From Flavobacterium salmonis (lineage in GTDB: Bacteria; Bacteroidota; Bacteroidia; Flavobacteriales; Flavobacteriaceae), in contig NZ_CAIJDP010000083.1 in NCBI RefSeq assembly GCF_903819435.1, forward strand, positions 84,235 through 148,234: DNA of 64,000 bases, given 5' to 3'. The notes under the pieces are model-generated. The model made no database searches. It was not told the DNA's origin and worked only from the letters and a program-made list of their open reading frames with translations. Shown here one piece after another: positions 9,514 through 18,498 of this stretch (the stretch's first letter is position 1; each line of letters begins with the position of its first letter). The position numbers were made by a program, and so were the translations under genes.

Positions 9514-9811
9514 GTTTTTCTAAAGGCTAATATTAAGTAAGATATTTTCTATAAACACGCTGGCAAAAATAGTTTTTATTATTTTATAATTGTAAAAATA
9601 ATTAGTATAATTTTTATAAATTTCATAACAATTCTTACAGAATAATTTCTTACGTTTGCGACCTCAATGTTTGTGAAGTATAATTTCATGAATAAAAAAC
9701 ATAATAACTGATAATACCACTACAGTCAGTTTTTAATCCAAAAGATTAATAGGTTTAAGATGATTTCATCATTGCCATAAATAAAAATGGCAAAACAATA
9801 AGTATTTTTTT
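9514..9811. promoter_or_regulatory. Divergent regulatory region of the T6SS locus
   Basis: This AT-rich gap of 298 bases separates the leftward tssH/PKD operon from the rightward T6SS array. It holds two candidate TAnnTTTG boxes: TATTTTTG on the minus strand (9564-9571), 50 bases before the PKD start, and TACGTTTG on the plus strand (9651-9658). No good -33 TTG is visible for either, so only the -7 calls are offered. Nothing coding is seen. Confidence 0.4.
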
Positions 9812-10453
9812 ATGAATAAAACAATTGTATTAGTACTCATAATGCTGTTAGGCATAGGCTGTGGTAGTAAGAAATATATTTCTCAGGTTCCTTTTAAATA
9901 TGATTATTCTTTGGAAGCATTGAAAAAGCAGGCTAAAATGGAAGAATCAGGTTTGAGCAATAAAACAGTTGTAAATGATAATTCAGAAAATTTGAGCGAT
10001 GCTGTTTTGGCTTTAAAAGAAAAATATTCGATAGTGCTGGGAGTAGTACCAAACAAGATTACAAATTACAAATTATATTCATACCTGGATCCCTGGGTCA
10101 ATACGCCTTATAAAGAAAAAAGCTTTTCGGATAAAGGGATTGACTGCTCTTATTTTGTTCAGTCATTGTATAGTGAAGTTTATAAAGTTACACTACCTAA
10201 GGATCCTGCCGGAATGTGGAAATCAAAATCGATACAGATTTTTACGGGAAGAAATTTTTTGGCAGAAGGAGATCTGATTTTTTTCAGATACGATAAGGAT
10301 CATCCTATTTCTGATGTTGGGATATACCTGCATAACGACAGAATTCTGGCCTGTACCAACAAAGGATTGGCCATTTATAATTTTAATGACGAATATTTTC
10401 AGTTACGCTACATAGGAGCAGGAAGAATCAATGAGGACACAAAGAAAAAATAA
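9812..10453 (+). CDS. NlpC/P60-fold lipoprotein, T6SS-associated, catalytic His residues apparently lost
   Basis: This is a 213-residue lipoprotein; its signal ends in LLGIGC, so Cys17 is the lipidation site. Residues 85-210 show an NlpC/P60 layout: GIDCSYFVQSLY corresponds to the DCSGF catalytic-cysteine motif, and GDLIFF plus DVGIYLHNDRILAC correspond to the HVGIY segment. In active enzymes such as Spr the latter reads RHVGIYIGNN then FVHAS. Here the first His is Asp and the second is Ala, so peptidase activity is doubtful. It may be a peptidoglycan-binding or scaffold part of the T6SS envelope complex. It is the first gene of the rightward array, one base before tssG. Confidence 0.8.
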   Translation: MNKTIVLVLIMLLGIGCGSKKYISQVPFKYDYSLEALKKQAKMEESGLSNKTVVNDNSENLSDAVLALKEKYSIVLGVVPNKITNYKLYSYLDPWVNTPYKEKSFSDKGIDCSYFVQSLYSEVYKVTLPKDPAGMWKSKSIQIFTGRNFLAEGDLIFFRYDKDHPISDVGIYLHNDRILACTNKGLAIYNFNDEYFQLRYIGAGRINEDTKKK

Positions 10454-10454
10454 T

Positions 10455-11381
10455 ATGAGTCTTGAAGATCTTGTTCAGGAAATAGCGAATATTTCAGACG
10501 ACATAAGAGCCGAGGTAATTGCTAATGAGCTTCTGGAGAATACCTCTGTTGCTCAGGATGAAATTATGATTTCTAATCAGGGGCAGTTTTCACGGGCTTT
10601 CAGAAGTGATATTTTAGGAGCAGGTATTAAGGATGATAATTACGATAAACGTGAATATCTTAATATACTCTTGTCGAGAGACAGTATTTATGATACCCTG
10701 CCTGAAGGATATATGCACAGTTTAAAAGAGAACAATGCTGATAAATCTGTTCAGCAGATGATCAGAGAGCATAAACACCAGAAAAAACAGGAAGCAGAAG
10801 CGCGTAATTTTTTTAGCCCTTTTGAGAATGAAATTTTTCATTACAAAACTAAAATAGAAGGTGTTGAAAGAGATTTTTTATACAAACTCAATTCAGGTAA
10901 GTCGTTAGAGTTTTTCTATGATTTTTGGGGTCTGCCTCATATTTATCCGGCAGTGTTAGTCTCAAAATTCATTCGGCTTTTGCCTTATGCATACAAAATT
11001 GTTGGAAATATTGATTTGGCATGTAAGTGTTTATCAACTATTATAGATGAAAAAGTAAGTTTTGAAACGACAACATCAAAAGAACTTAGTGAAGAAAAAG
11101 AGCAGATTGTATTAGGCGAAAACAGATTAGGAGTCGATTTTATCAGCGGAAAAAATTATACGGATTATTCTATGAATGTAACCATAGAAATAGGGCCAAT
11201 AGTTAATCAGCCTTTTCATAATTATATTAACGAAGGAGATATAAAAAAGTTTATAGATTGTTTTTGCGAACATTTTTTTCCGATGGAAGTAGAGGTAAAA
11301 ATAATTTTATTGATAAATAACGAAATAGAAAAGTTTAATTTTAATAATGAGCCTGTGTTGGGCTATACAACACGACTTTAG
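10455..11381 (+). CDS. tssG: T6SS baseplate subunit TssG
   Basis: TssG is a baseplate wedge protein that pairs with TssF. The C-terminal part carries the family pattern: LGENRLGVDFISG, then an IEIGPI segment, and a closing LGYTTRL. I start at MSLEDLVQE (10455), one base after the upstream stop; the ATG at 10431 lies inside the upstream gene and adds only a basic tail. The product of 308 residues is of usual TssG length. No signal or membrane helix is seen, as expected for a cytoplasmic baseplate part. Confidence 0.85.
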   Translation: MSLEDLVQEIANISDDIRAEVIANELLENTSVAQDEIMISNQGQFSRAFRSDILGAGIKDDNYDKREYLNILLSRDSIYDTLPEGYMHSLKENNADKSVQQMIREHKHQKKQEAEARNFFSPFENEIFHYKTKIEGVERDFLYKLNSGKSLEFFYDFWGLPHIYPAVLVSKFIRLLPYAYKIVGNIDLACKCLSTIIDEKVSFETTTSKELSEEKEQIVLGENRLGVDFISGKNYTDYSMNVTIEIGPIVNQPFHNYINEGDIKKFIDCFCEHFFPMEVEVKIILLINNEIEKFNFNNEPVLGYTTRL

Positions 11382-11383
11382 AA

Positions 11384-12334
11384 ATGGTAAAAAAGCATTT
11401 AGGAGCACTTATTGACGTTAGGCTCATTGTATTTTTGGTTGTAATTATAGCCGTAAGTGTTTTACTTACAATGGTTTTTAGTGATAAAGTAAAAGAATTT
11501 GCAGTAAAATATAAAAAGAAATTTTATATCTATATTTTCTCAGCTGTACTTATTTATGCGCTGGTTGGGTTTTTAGGCTACAACAAATTATTTACTGAAA
11601 TATCTGATGAGTTTCTTTTCTACCAGATCGCTTCCTTACTATTCGGAACGCTGCATGTTTACCTGTACCGCATTTATTTTAATGAATTCAATCAAAAGCT
11701 GGTTGCTAATGAATTGCTGTTTGCATGTTTGATAATGCTTTATTCAAGTGTATTGTTCATCATTATTTATACAGCATTAAGTGGTATTGGACTTACTTTT
11801 TTAATGTGCTCACACTTTTTGGTTTTTATAGTCCCTACCGGAGTTTATGCAGTGTTCAATTATATGCTGCAGATACCTCCAAAAGAATACGTTACATGGA
11901 AAATTCCGGAAAGAGAAGACCCTTTTCCGGTTATAGAGAATGTAGAAATGAAAGACCTTTTACTGATTACTTTATTGATTCAAAAAGATGCTGATAGTGA
12001 AACTTACACTTCCCTTAGATCAAAAGGACCGGTAAGAATTGATTTTGGTGCTTTGTTTTACCATACCGTTACGGGTTACAATAAACACAATGCCGAGAGT
12101 AAGATACAATTAAAATATAAAGGAGAAAATTGCAACTGGGTATTTTTCCTTCAGCCAAAATGGTATCAGGCAGCCAGATATGTAGATGCAAAATATACAT
12201 TAGGAATGAATGGTATTACAGAGAACTCGGTTATAATCTGTAAAAGGCAAAAAGAAAAAAAGGTTGAAATAAGCAAAAAAGATAAAACAGAAGATCCGGA
12301 ATTTGTATATGGTGCAAATGCAGGAATGAATTGA
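11384..12334 (+). CDS. tssN: T6SSiii membrane protein TssN
   Basis: This is a 316-residue integral membrane protein. About five hydrophobic segments occupy residues 10-160, followed by a soluble C-terminal domain of about 150 residues containing GNCNWVFF-like and WYQAARYVDAKYTLG stretches. It starts 2 bases after tssG. The combination of multi-pass N-terminus, cytoplasmic-type C-terminus and place beside tssG matches TssN, one of the inner-membrane parts that replace TssL/TssM in Bacteroidota T6SSiii. The family assignment rests on topology and context more than on a motif. Confidence 0.75.
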   Translation: MVKKHLGALIDVRLIVFLVVIIAVSVLLTMVFSDKVKEFAVKYKKKFYIYIFSAVLIYALVGFLGYNKLFTEISDEFLFYQIASLLFGTLHVYLYRIYFNEFNQKLVANELLFACLIMLYSSVLFIIIYTALSGIGLTFLMCSHFLVFIVPTGVYAVFNYMLQIPPKEYVTWKIPEREDPFPVIENVEMKDLLLITLLIQKDADSETYTSLRSKGPVRIDFGALFYHTVTGYNKHNAESKIQLKYKGENCNWVFFLQPKWYQAARYVDAKYTLGMNGITENSVIICKRQKEKKVEISKKDKTEDPEFVYGANAGMN

Positions 12335-12358
12335 TAAAATTTAGATGTATCTGAACAA

Positions 12359-13435
12359 ATGTATTATATAGAAGAGGCAGAAGTTTCATTTCACGGTAGC
12401 CACCGTACTTATAAAGTTAAAAAAGGAGATACGCTACAGAGTGTTTCCCTTGAACTTGGTGTTCCTGCCAGTGAACTCAGACGCTATCATAATATATATT
12501 GTGAGATTCCAGATCTAATCGAAGCAGATTTTAAAAGACATTTAGAGTTTTTGATTTTGGCTCCGGAAAAAAGTGAAGCTTCTAAAAATGATATAATTGA
12601 TGAAAAACCCAAGGAAGTCACTTTAGGTAAAAATTACAGATTACCCTTTACACCGGAACAAGTCGACCAAAGTTACAAAGTAAAATATACTTATGAAGGT
12701 GAAGCTGAGATTGATGTTACAGAAATGCAGATCAATGTAAAATGGATTGCTGCTGATAAAAATAAGTATCATCTGTTTGAAATTAACAGAGCATCTGATA
12801 TTTATATAAACGGTAAAATTCCGGACACCATGATGGACGGATTGGCAGCTAAAACCGCAGAAGTTTTATATCCGTTAAAAATTGTTGTGGATGAATTTGG
12901 TAAATGGATTGATATTTATAACCATGCTGAAATAGAAAACCGTTGGAGAAAAATTAAAAGTGAAATTTTAGATTATTATGAAGGTGAAGTTGTTGAAAAG
13001 TATATAGAGCATGTAGAACGTACGCTTGAGAGTTCAGAGAGATTATTAAGTTCACTTCGTTCTGATTATTTTTTGAGGGCTTTTTTTAATGGTATTCATG
13101 TAGGGTATACAGCTGATTATGAATTTGAGAAAGATTTGTCATTTCCGTTACAAAAAGAAACAGAATCTGTATTTAGAGTACAACATAAAATATCTCCTAA
13201 TTTGGATGATACCGGTTATATTAGAATAGAGCAAAAAGGAAATTATACAGATTCGGGGTTTGGTTTTTTATATGGGAATGCTCATTTAAAAGTGAATTAT
13301 AATGCCGTTTACTTTCTAAATTCGGATACTTATACTATAGAAAAAATGAATCTGGAATTCAATATTGATAAAGTTGAACCTGTAAGAACAACGATTGAAA
13401 TTGACCTTTTGAAAATGAAAAAAGGAACAAAGTAA
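12359..13435 (+). CDS. LysM-domain protein upstream of the PAAR-like gene
   Basis: This 358-residue protein has no signal peptide. Residues 15-65 form a LysM module (YKVKKGDTLQSVSLELG, then ASELRRYHNI). The rest is an alpha/beta region of about 280 residues that I do not recognise. It sits directly before a PAAR-like (DUF4280) gene and a cell-wall-degrading effector. A cytoplasmic LysM protein in this place could be an effector adaptor or chaperone, or could travel with the spike and hold peptidoglycan. The LysM is seen; the role is inferred. Confidence 0.75.
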   Translation: MYYIEEAEVSFHGSHRTYKVKKGDTLQSVSLELGVPASELRRYHNIYCEIPDLIEADFKRHLEFLILAPEKSEASKNDIIDEKPKEVTLGKNYRLPFTPEQVDQSYKVKYTYEGEAEIDVTEMQINVKWIAADKNKYHLFEINRASDIYINGKIPDTMMDGLAAKTAEVLYPLKIVVDEFGKWIDIYNHAEIENRWRKIKSEILDYYEGEVVEKYIEHVERTLESSERLLSSLRSDYFLRAFFNGIHVGYTADYEFEKDLSFPLQKETESVFRVQHKISPNLDDTGYIRIEQKGNYTDSGFGFLYGNAHLKVNYNAVYFLNSDTYTIEKMNLEFNIDKVEPVRTTIEIDLLKMKKGTK

Positions 13436-13483
13436 TTGAAAATTAAGTTGAGTAATTTTTTGAAATCTAAATAAGGTAAGGTT

Positions 13484-13981
13484 ATGAGTGTAAAACATGT
13501 AGTGGTACAGGGAGCGACCGTAAAATGTAAGTTTAGTGTAGAACCTAAGTTAGATAAACTTAAGGTAAAAACACATAGTAAACATTATGCGAATGACAAA
13601 GATGCAGCAAATAAACTCATAGCAACCGATAAAGAAATTGGGCAGACATTAGAGAAAAATACTTTTGGTAAATGTAAAATGCAGCCCAACGGAAGTGGCG
13701 ATTATCTGCCATGTCAGGCAGTAATTACAAAATGGAGTGGTTTTTATGAAAAAGTTACCTTGTCTAATAAAGGAAAAATATTACTGGAAGACAGCAAAGC
13801 CACCTGTCCTATTGGAGGTGCTGATTGTATCACGGTTGACAAACACGGACAAAAAGCAGAAGTGGGTAAACAGAATGTAAAGAATGCCAAACCCGAAGTC
13901 CAAAAGCAAATAAATCCGATGGTAGATATAGAAAATCTATTTGCAAGGGAGCATACAGACGAAGGAATAATATATAGTTAA
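13484..13981 (+). CDS. PAAR-like spike-tip protein (DUF4280)
   Basis: This is a 165-residue protein with the DUF4280/PAAR-like layout. It starts with VVVQGATVKCKFS, has an internal FGKCKMQPN and PCQAVITKW region, and a late ATCPIGGADCITV segment. Repeated Cys-containing turns are typical of a metal-stabilised cone. Such proteins cap the VgrG trimer and carry effectors on the T6SS tip. It lies between the LysM protein and the large hydrolase effector, so it probably loads that effector. Confidence 0.88.
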   Translation: MSVKHVVVQGATVKCKFSVEPKLDKLKVKTHSKHYANDKDAANKLIATDKEIGQTLEKNTFGKCKMQPNGSGDYLPCQAVITKWSGFYEKVTLSNKGKILLEDSKATCPIGGADCITVDKHGQKAEVGKQNVKNAKPEVQKQINPMVDIENLFAREHTDEGIIYS

Positions 13982-14014
13982 AAAGTAATTTCATTATTTT
14001 CTAAAAACATAGAA

Positions 14015-17000
14015 ATGGCAAAAGGGGTAAAAAAAATAAAGAAGTTATCAAACAGCTCTATATCTGGTGATTATTATAAAAGTGGTGATGTAATTTGTGT
14101 AAATCCAAATCAAGAGGCTTCTTTTGTCGTTGGCGAATGGTATAATGAAACTACTGAGGAAGAAAGAAGAAATATCAACTGGCTGTGGATGGATCATAAT
14201 AAGATAAAAAGTTTTAAAGAAACAAGAAAACCAGCAGGAGAACCTTATGGCCTTACCTTTCCTAAAAAACTATGTGGGAAGTATGCCTACTACTTAGAAA
14301 CCAGTTTATCTGGTGAGCATGATCCAAGAAACACTGGGGTATATGTATTTGGTAAATGCGAAAAAAAAATAACTTCTGCCTCTTGGAGTAAAAAACAAAA
14401 TACAGCAGATCATAGTGAAATAAATTATGGACAGGACTTATTTATTACATTAGAAACAGAGGGTTTAAATGGTGACACATTAAAATTAGAATTGTATAGT
14501 CAAAAAGAGTCTAAACTTATAGATACTATAAAAGGAAATTGCACTGATGGGATTTTCAAAGGTAAGTTCAAAACTATATCTTATAGGAAATTTCCAGGGT
14601 TGCCTGGAGTTGTAGAAAATTTTTATGTAAAAGTAATTAATATTGAAAATGAGTATATTAAAAATGCAAGTGGAAGTGACAAAATACTTTCGTTTAAAAT
14701 AATAAAAAGGAACAGTATAATTACAATACCCGTATTTGAAGCACCAACTAATACAGCTCCTTTGACCGTGGCTGAAATCCCTGCAGTGGAAGTAGTGAGA
14801 ACAGAAGGTATTTTTGCTGCTTATTTTGCTAAAGAAGAATTTTCGTTGGAAACTGCAGAGACTGCAGGTCAGCATACATACATATTTAAAAATCCATATT
14901 CTAGCATTAACAAAGATGTAATTGCTCCAATCATCAAAAAAAGAGTAGATGCAGAAGTAAAAGCAGATAAAAAATATGCCAAACTTGATGATATTAAAAA
15001 TGCACTTACAACCGGTCCTTATGCAATTGGGGATCCTGTTTCTTTTAATTTGTGCAAGTTAGGAGCAAACTATATAAAAATAAATAATGCCCCACTAGAA
15101 GAGGAAGTATATGTTGTTGCAAAAACATTTTTATTAGATGGAAAAGAAGTATCGATTCAAATAAAAGAAAAAGATGCTGTTTTAGGTGAAACCGATGCAG
15201 ATTTGACTGTCTTAGAAGCCAAAGAAAATGGAGAAGAACTTACAATACTAAAAGCAACTGTTGAAAACGGCATAGCAAAGGTAAAAGTAAAATTACGCCC
15301 AAAAGCCGATGAAGATTTAAAAGTATGGAAAGAAAAACTGCTTAAAGGAAAAAAAGAAGAAGCTTATACCTATACATTTAAAAGTGAAGAAACAACTATT
15401 ACTGATGACAACAAAAAGCAATTTGCAGCAATAATACTAAAAAATGCAAAAGAAGGAAAACAAGGCAATACCAAGATAGCAGCCGGAAAAACAGCTTTTG
15501 TCGACGATATAGAAAAAGCATTACAAAATGGAACTTACGGCAGAGGTGCCACAATTAGTTTTGATACCTACAAAACACAAGCAGAAAGCCTTTGGTTAAA
15601 AGTAGAATGCCAGGGTGAGACTGTAAAACATGAAGGAGAATTTTTGAAGAGAGATGGGGAGTATTTTGTGATTGGGAATGGGAAATGCCCTAGATGTGAA
15701 GAGGAAATTACTTTAAAACAAATTGAGGATCTTTTTGGTGTCCATTCTCGTTCTAAAGCATTCAGGGAAGACGTTGTGAAGTATTTAAACCAATTTATCA
15801 AACAACGTAAAAATACAGATAAACCAATACATCTAAATACGTGTTTACGTAAAGCACATTTCTTTGCGCAAGTGGGGGCAGAAACATCAGGAATCAATAC
15901 AGATTGGATTATTGAATCCGATGTTATACCCTATACACCAACAAATATTCGAGATACATCCATATTTGGAGATAGAACTGGTATCTTAGAAAGACGTCGT
16001 CAAATTGAAACTTTTTGTGATGAAAGACCCCAAAAGAAGTTATTAAACTTTTTATATGCTAGTGAAAATGGAAATGGAAATGGAAATGGAAATGAAGCCA
16101 GTGGTGATGGTTATAAGTATCGAGGGCGAGGATTAAAACAATTAACAGGTAAGGACAATTATATTACCGCATCAACAACATTTAAGGATATATTTCCAGA
16201 TGAATATGTTGATTTAGAAATAAATCCTGATAAAGTAAAAGAGGCAAAATATGCTGTTTTATCGGCTATAGCTTATTGGGAAAAACATGAGATTTGGAAA
16301 ACAGTAGACAACCTAAAAGAATCTACTGATGCCAATATTAAGAAAATTAGAAGAATGGTAAACGGAGGCTTAGCGGGTTGGCCAAAAGCTAAAAGCTTCT
16401 ATGAAAAAGGAATACAAGTATTCAAAGTAAATAATTGTAGTCCTGTTAAAAGTTCATCTGGGGAATGGCGTAATCCAGTTGATAATCCTCAGATTACAAT
16501 TTATACTCAAGGCGGGCTAAAACGACCTTGGAGATCTGCTTTTGGTAATGTTAGAACTGATTTGAGAGCAAGAGATGGAGTTAGTCCAAGACCTCACCAT
16601 GGCTTGGATTTATTCGCTGAAATAGGGACTTCTGTTTATGCTTGTTTACCTGGAAAAGTAGTTAGCTTAACACCAGGAACTGGCTATGGCAGAGGATTTG
16701 TGCTTAAAGTTGACTCAGCTTATTTAGAATCATTTAAAACTCAAAGGAGAGATTATGATCCTTACTATATTAAATCTCAAAGGAGTTATAATTCAAATGA
16801 ATATAGTATAGCCGGCTATGGTGATTTCACAGAATATGTTGGTATTACCGATAGCGAAGAGGTGTATTTTATGTATGCCCACCTAAGTGAGGTTATTGCT
16901 GCATTAAATGAAGAGATAACAATTGATAACTATAAAACAAAAATTTTGGGAAAAACTGGTGATACTGGAGCATCAGGAACAAAAGGACCTCATTTACATT

Positions 17001-17134
17001 TTGAAATTAGGAGTAAATTAAACCCTTCAGGATATCCAGAACGTTATAATCCTGCATTTTATGTAAATTATAAAAATGAAGAGCAATTAACAAATACTGA
17101 AAAGGACAAACAAGATCAAACAGCAAATAATTAA
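14015..17134 (+). CDS. T6SS effector with GH19-like glycosidase and M23 peptidase domains
   Basis: This 1039-residue protein is predicted to cut both strands and crosslinks of peptidoglycan in the target periplasm. Residues 1-280 are beta-rich and unassigned. Two related repeats follow, at about 285-420 and 470-550; each has a charged helix and then GPYAIGDPVSFN or GTYGRGATISFD. A CPRC motif precedes a GH19/lysozyme-like domain (about 560-810) with AHFFAQVGAETSG, the likely catalytic Glu, and YRGRGLKQLTG. The C-terminus (about 840-1020) is an M23/LytM metallopeptidase with HHGLD and GPHLHFEIR as zinc ligands. There is no signal peptide. It follows a PAAR-like gene and precedes lipoproteins, as in effector-immunity modules. 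Confidence 0.9.
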   Translation: MAKGVKKIKKLSNSSISGDYYKSGDVICVNPNQEASFVVGEWYNETTEEERRNINWLWMDHNKIKSFKETRKPAGEPYGLTFPKKLCGKYAYYLETSLSGEHDPRNTGVYVFGKCEKKITSASWSKKQNTADHSEINYGQDLFITLETEGLNGDTLKLELYSQKESKLIDTIKGNCTDGIFKGKFKTISYRKFPGLPGVVENFYVKVINIENEYIKNASGSDKILSFKIIKRNSIITIPVFEAPTNTAPLTVAEIPAVEVVRTEGIFAAYFAKEEFSLETAETAGQHTYIFKNPYSSINKDVIAPIIKKRVDAEVKADKKYAKLDDIKNALTTGPYAIGDPVSFNLCKLGANYIKINNAPLEEEVYVVAKTFLLDGKEVSIQIKEKDAVLGETDADLTVLEAKENGEELTILKATVENGIAKVKVKLRPKADEDLKVWKEKLLKGKKEEAYTYTFKSEETTITDDNKKQFAAIILKNAKEGKQGNTKIAAGKTAFVDDIEKALQNGTYGRGATISFDTYKTQAESLWLKVECQGETVKHEGEFLKRDGEYFVIGNGKCPRCEEEITLKQIEDLFGVHSRSKAFREDVVKYLNQFIKQRKNTDKPIHLNTCLRKAHFFAQVGAETSGINTDWIIESDVIPYTPTNIRDTSIFGDRTGILERRRQIETFCDERPQKKLLNFLYASENGNGNGNGNEASGDGYKYRGRGLKQLTGKDNYITASTTFKDIFPDEYVDLEINPDKVKEAKYAVLSAIAYWEKHEIWKTVDNLKESTDANIKKIRRMVNGGLAGWPKAKSFYEKGIQVFKVNNCSPVKSSSGEWRNPVDNPQITIYTQGGLKRPWRSAFGNVRTDLRARDGVSPRPHHGLDLFAEIGTSVYACLPGKVVSLTPGTGYGRGFVLKVDSAYLESFKTQRRDYDPYYIKSQRSYNSNEYSIAGYGDFTEYVGITDSEEVYFMYAHLSEVIAALNEEITIDNYKTKILGKTGDTGASGTKGPHLHFEIRSKLNPSGYPERYNPAFYVNYKNEEQLTNTEKDKQDQTANN
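16067..16095 (+). repeat. Hexanucleotide tandem repeat inside the effector gene
   Basis: AATGGA is repeated four times and followed by a partial unit. It encodes a Gly-Asn run between the two halves of the GH19-like domain. The unit is a multiple of three, so copy changes would alter loop length without breaking the frame. Confidence 0.8.
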
Positions 17135-17230
17135 TTATTACGATTGTTATTAACAACAAATTTGCGTAACCAATCACCCATAAATAAAAAAGAAAGCAAA
17201 ACATAAATGTTATAAATAAATTTCTTACAT

Positions 17231-18226
17231 ATGAAAAATCTATTATGTATAGTTTTATTGATGCTTAATACTAGTTTAGTATCATGTCAAAAAATAGAAA
17301 CAAAAAATGAAAAGGAGAGTTTAAAGAAAGTCTCGGATAATTCACCAAAAAATAGTGAAAAAGAAAAAATATTTAAACAAAAAAAAATAACCTGTTTAGG
17401 AGAAAAAAACTCATGTACTTCGTGTTCTAATATTGAAGAAGATATTTCCATTTTATTTAATAACGATTCATTTTTATTTGGTATAAATAATAGAAAGTAT
17501 TTTTATTCATTAGAAGGTTTATTATCTGAGTTTGGGCATCAAGTTTATTTATTTAATAATGCTGACGAAAATATTATTGTTATAGAAGAATTTTATGAGG
17601 AAGTAGATTTACATCGTTTTTTTTATATTACAAATAATGAAATTTATTTTATAGGAGAAAAAACATATGGTAATGAAGATAGAATTCATTATATTAATTT
17701 TGAAAAAAAAGATAATATAATTAATGTAAAATTTCCTAATACAACTACTAATAAATCAAATACCTTAAAATTTAATTTGGCGTTTAAGAAAAAATTAGAT
17801 GATAATTTAATTGAAAAAACCTACACTTCTGAGTTAAAAGGCTATTGGCAGACAGGTTGCGGAAATAAATTTACAGAGTTAAGTGTTGATAATAGTGATG
17901 GGTATTTATCTCTAAATAGTGTTAATGCCATTTACATTAATCTTAAAGTAGAGAAATCAAGTAAAGAAAAGGAATATATTTTAAAATATGCAGGAATTGG
18001 TTCACAACAAAATTACTATGAAGATGAGCTAAAAATTAAAGAAGGAGAAATTTCAGAAGATAAAATCATTGGGAGTATGGTTATACAAAAAGATGGTAAA
18101 GCATTGTTAAATTGGATTGGCTTATATAATAAGAAAAAGAAAAAACTGGAATTTGTCGGGAAAGATTTTTCATTAATAAGAGAGAGTGGAGGTAAAAATC
18201 CAGTATTATTAGAAAAATGCGATTAA
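17231..18226 (+). CDS. Lipoprotein, probable immunity protein (first of three)
   Basis: This 331-residue protein has a lipoprotein signal ending in LVSC (Cys19) and a Lys/Glu-rich linker. The beta-rich body has LKGYWQTGCGNKFTELSV and a late ISEDKIIGSMVIQ segment. No enzymatic motif is visible. It starts 96 bases after the peptidoglycan-hydrolase effector, on the same strand. The effector would act in the periplasm, and a periplasm-facing lipoprotein next to it is the normal form of immunity to such toxins. The gene is strikingly AT-rich compared with the tss genes. Immunity is inferred from position. Confidence 0.7.
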   Translation: MKNLLCIVLLMLNTSLVSCQKIETKNEKESLKKVSDNSPKNSEKEKIFKQKKITCLGEKNSCTSCSNIEEDISILFNNDSFLFGINNRKYFYSLEGLLSEFGHQVYLFNNADENIIVIEEFYEEVDLHRFFYITNNEIYFIGEKTYGNEDRIHYINFEKKDNIINVKFPNTTTNKSNTLKFNLAFKKKLDDNLIEKTYTSELKGYWQTGCGNKFTELSVDNSDGYLSLNSVNAIYINLKVEKSSKEKEYILKYAGIGSQQNYYEDELKIKEGEISEDKIIGSMVIQKDGKALLNWIGLYNKKKKKLEFVGKDFSLIRESGGKNPVLLEKCD

Positions 18227-18262
18227 ACATTACCATACAATCGTTGAGATAAAATAAAACCA

Positions 18263-18482
18263 GATAGCGCGGATTTGTAATCCGTGCCCACAAAGTAAAT
18301 TGACAAAGAAAAAGTGAAAATGAAAGGAATGATAAAAAACAGATTGACCTAGATAATTGGAATAGGCACGGATTGAAAATCTGCGATATCAGGTTAGATA
18401 AGAACTAAATATAAAGTTCCTTGAAATATTGAAAAAAAGCCTTAGCTAACATTAGGTGTTATGCTTTTTGTTAGCTGAGGGA
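18263..18482 (+). repeat. Direct repeat copy A after the first immunity-type gene
   Basis: This is about 220 bases, with a copy at 19714-19932. The right-hand 192 bases differ at roughly nine positions, and the left 28 bases are more diverged. It begins with a REP-like palindrome (18267-18287, GCGCGGATT-TGT-AATCCGTGC). A related sequence in inverted orientation lies at 18365-18385. It ends with the hairpin CCTTAGCTAAC/GTTAGCTGAGG (18440-18480). Confidence 0.9.
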
Positions 18483-18498
18483 TTTATAAATATAAATT

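Noticed and set aside
9564..9658. Full -33/-7 promoters in the T6SS divergent gap
   Set aside because: Only the -7 halves match; no TTG is found at a proper distance, so no complete promoter is claimed.
16067..16095. Hexamer repeat as a phase-variation switch
   Set aside because: The unit is six bases, so changes keep the frame. It alters a Gly-Asn loop only.
18440..18480. Hairpin AGCTAAC...GTTAGCT as an integron attC site
   Set aside because: The order of cores is attC-like, but each core differs from consensus, the arms are only about 19 bases apart, and no integron integrase is present in the window. It is kept as a repeat and possible terminator.
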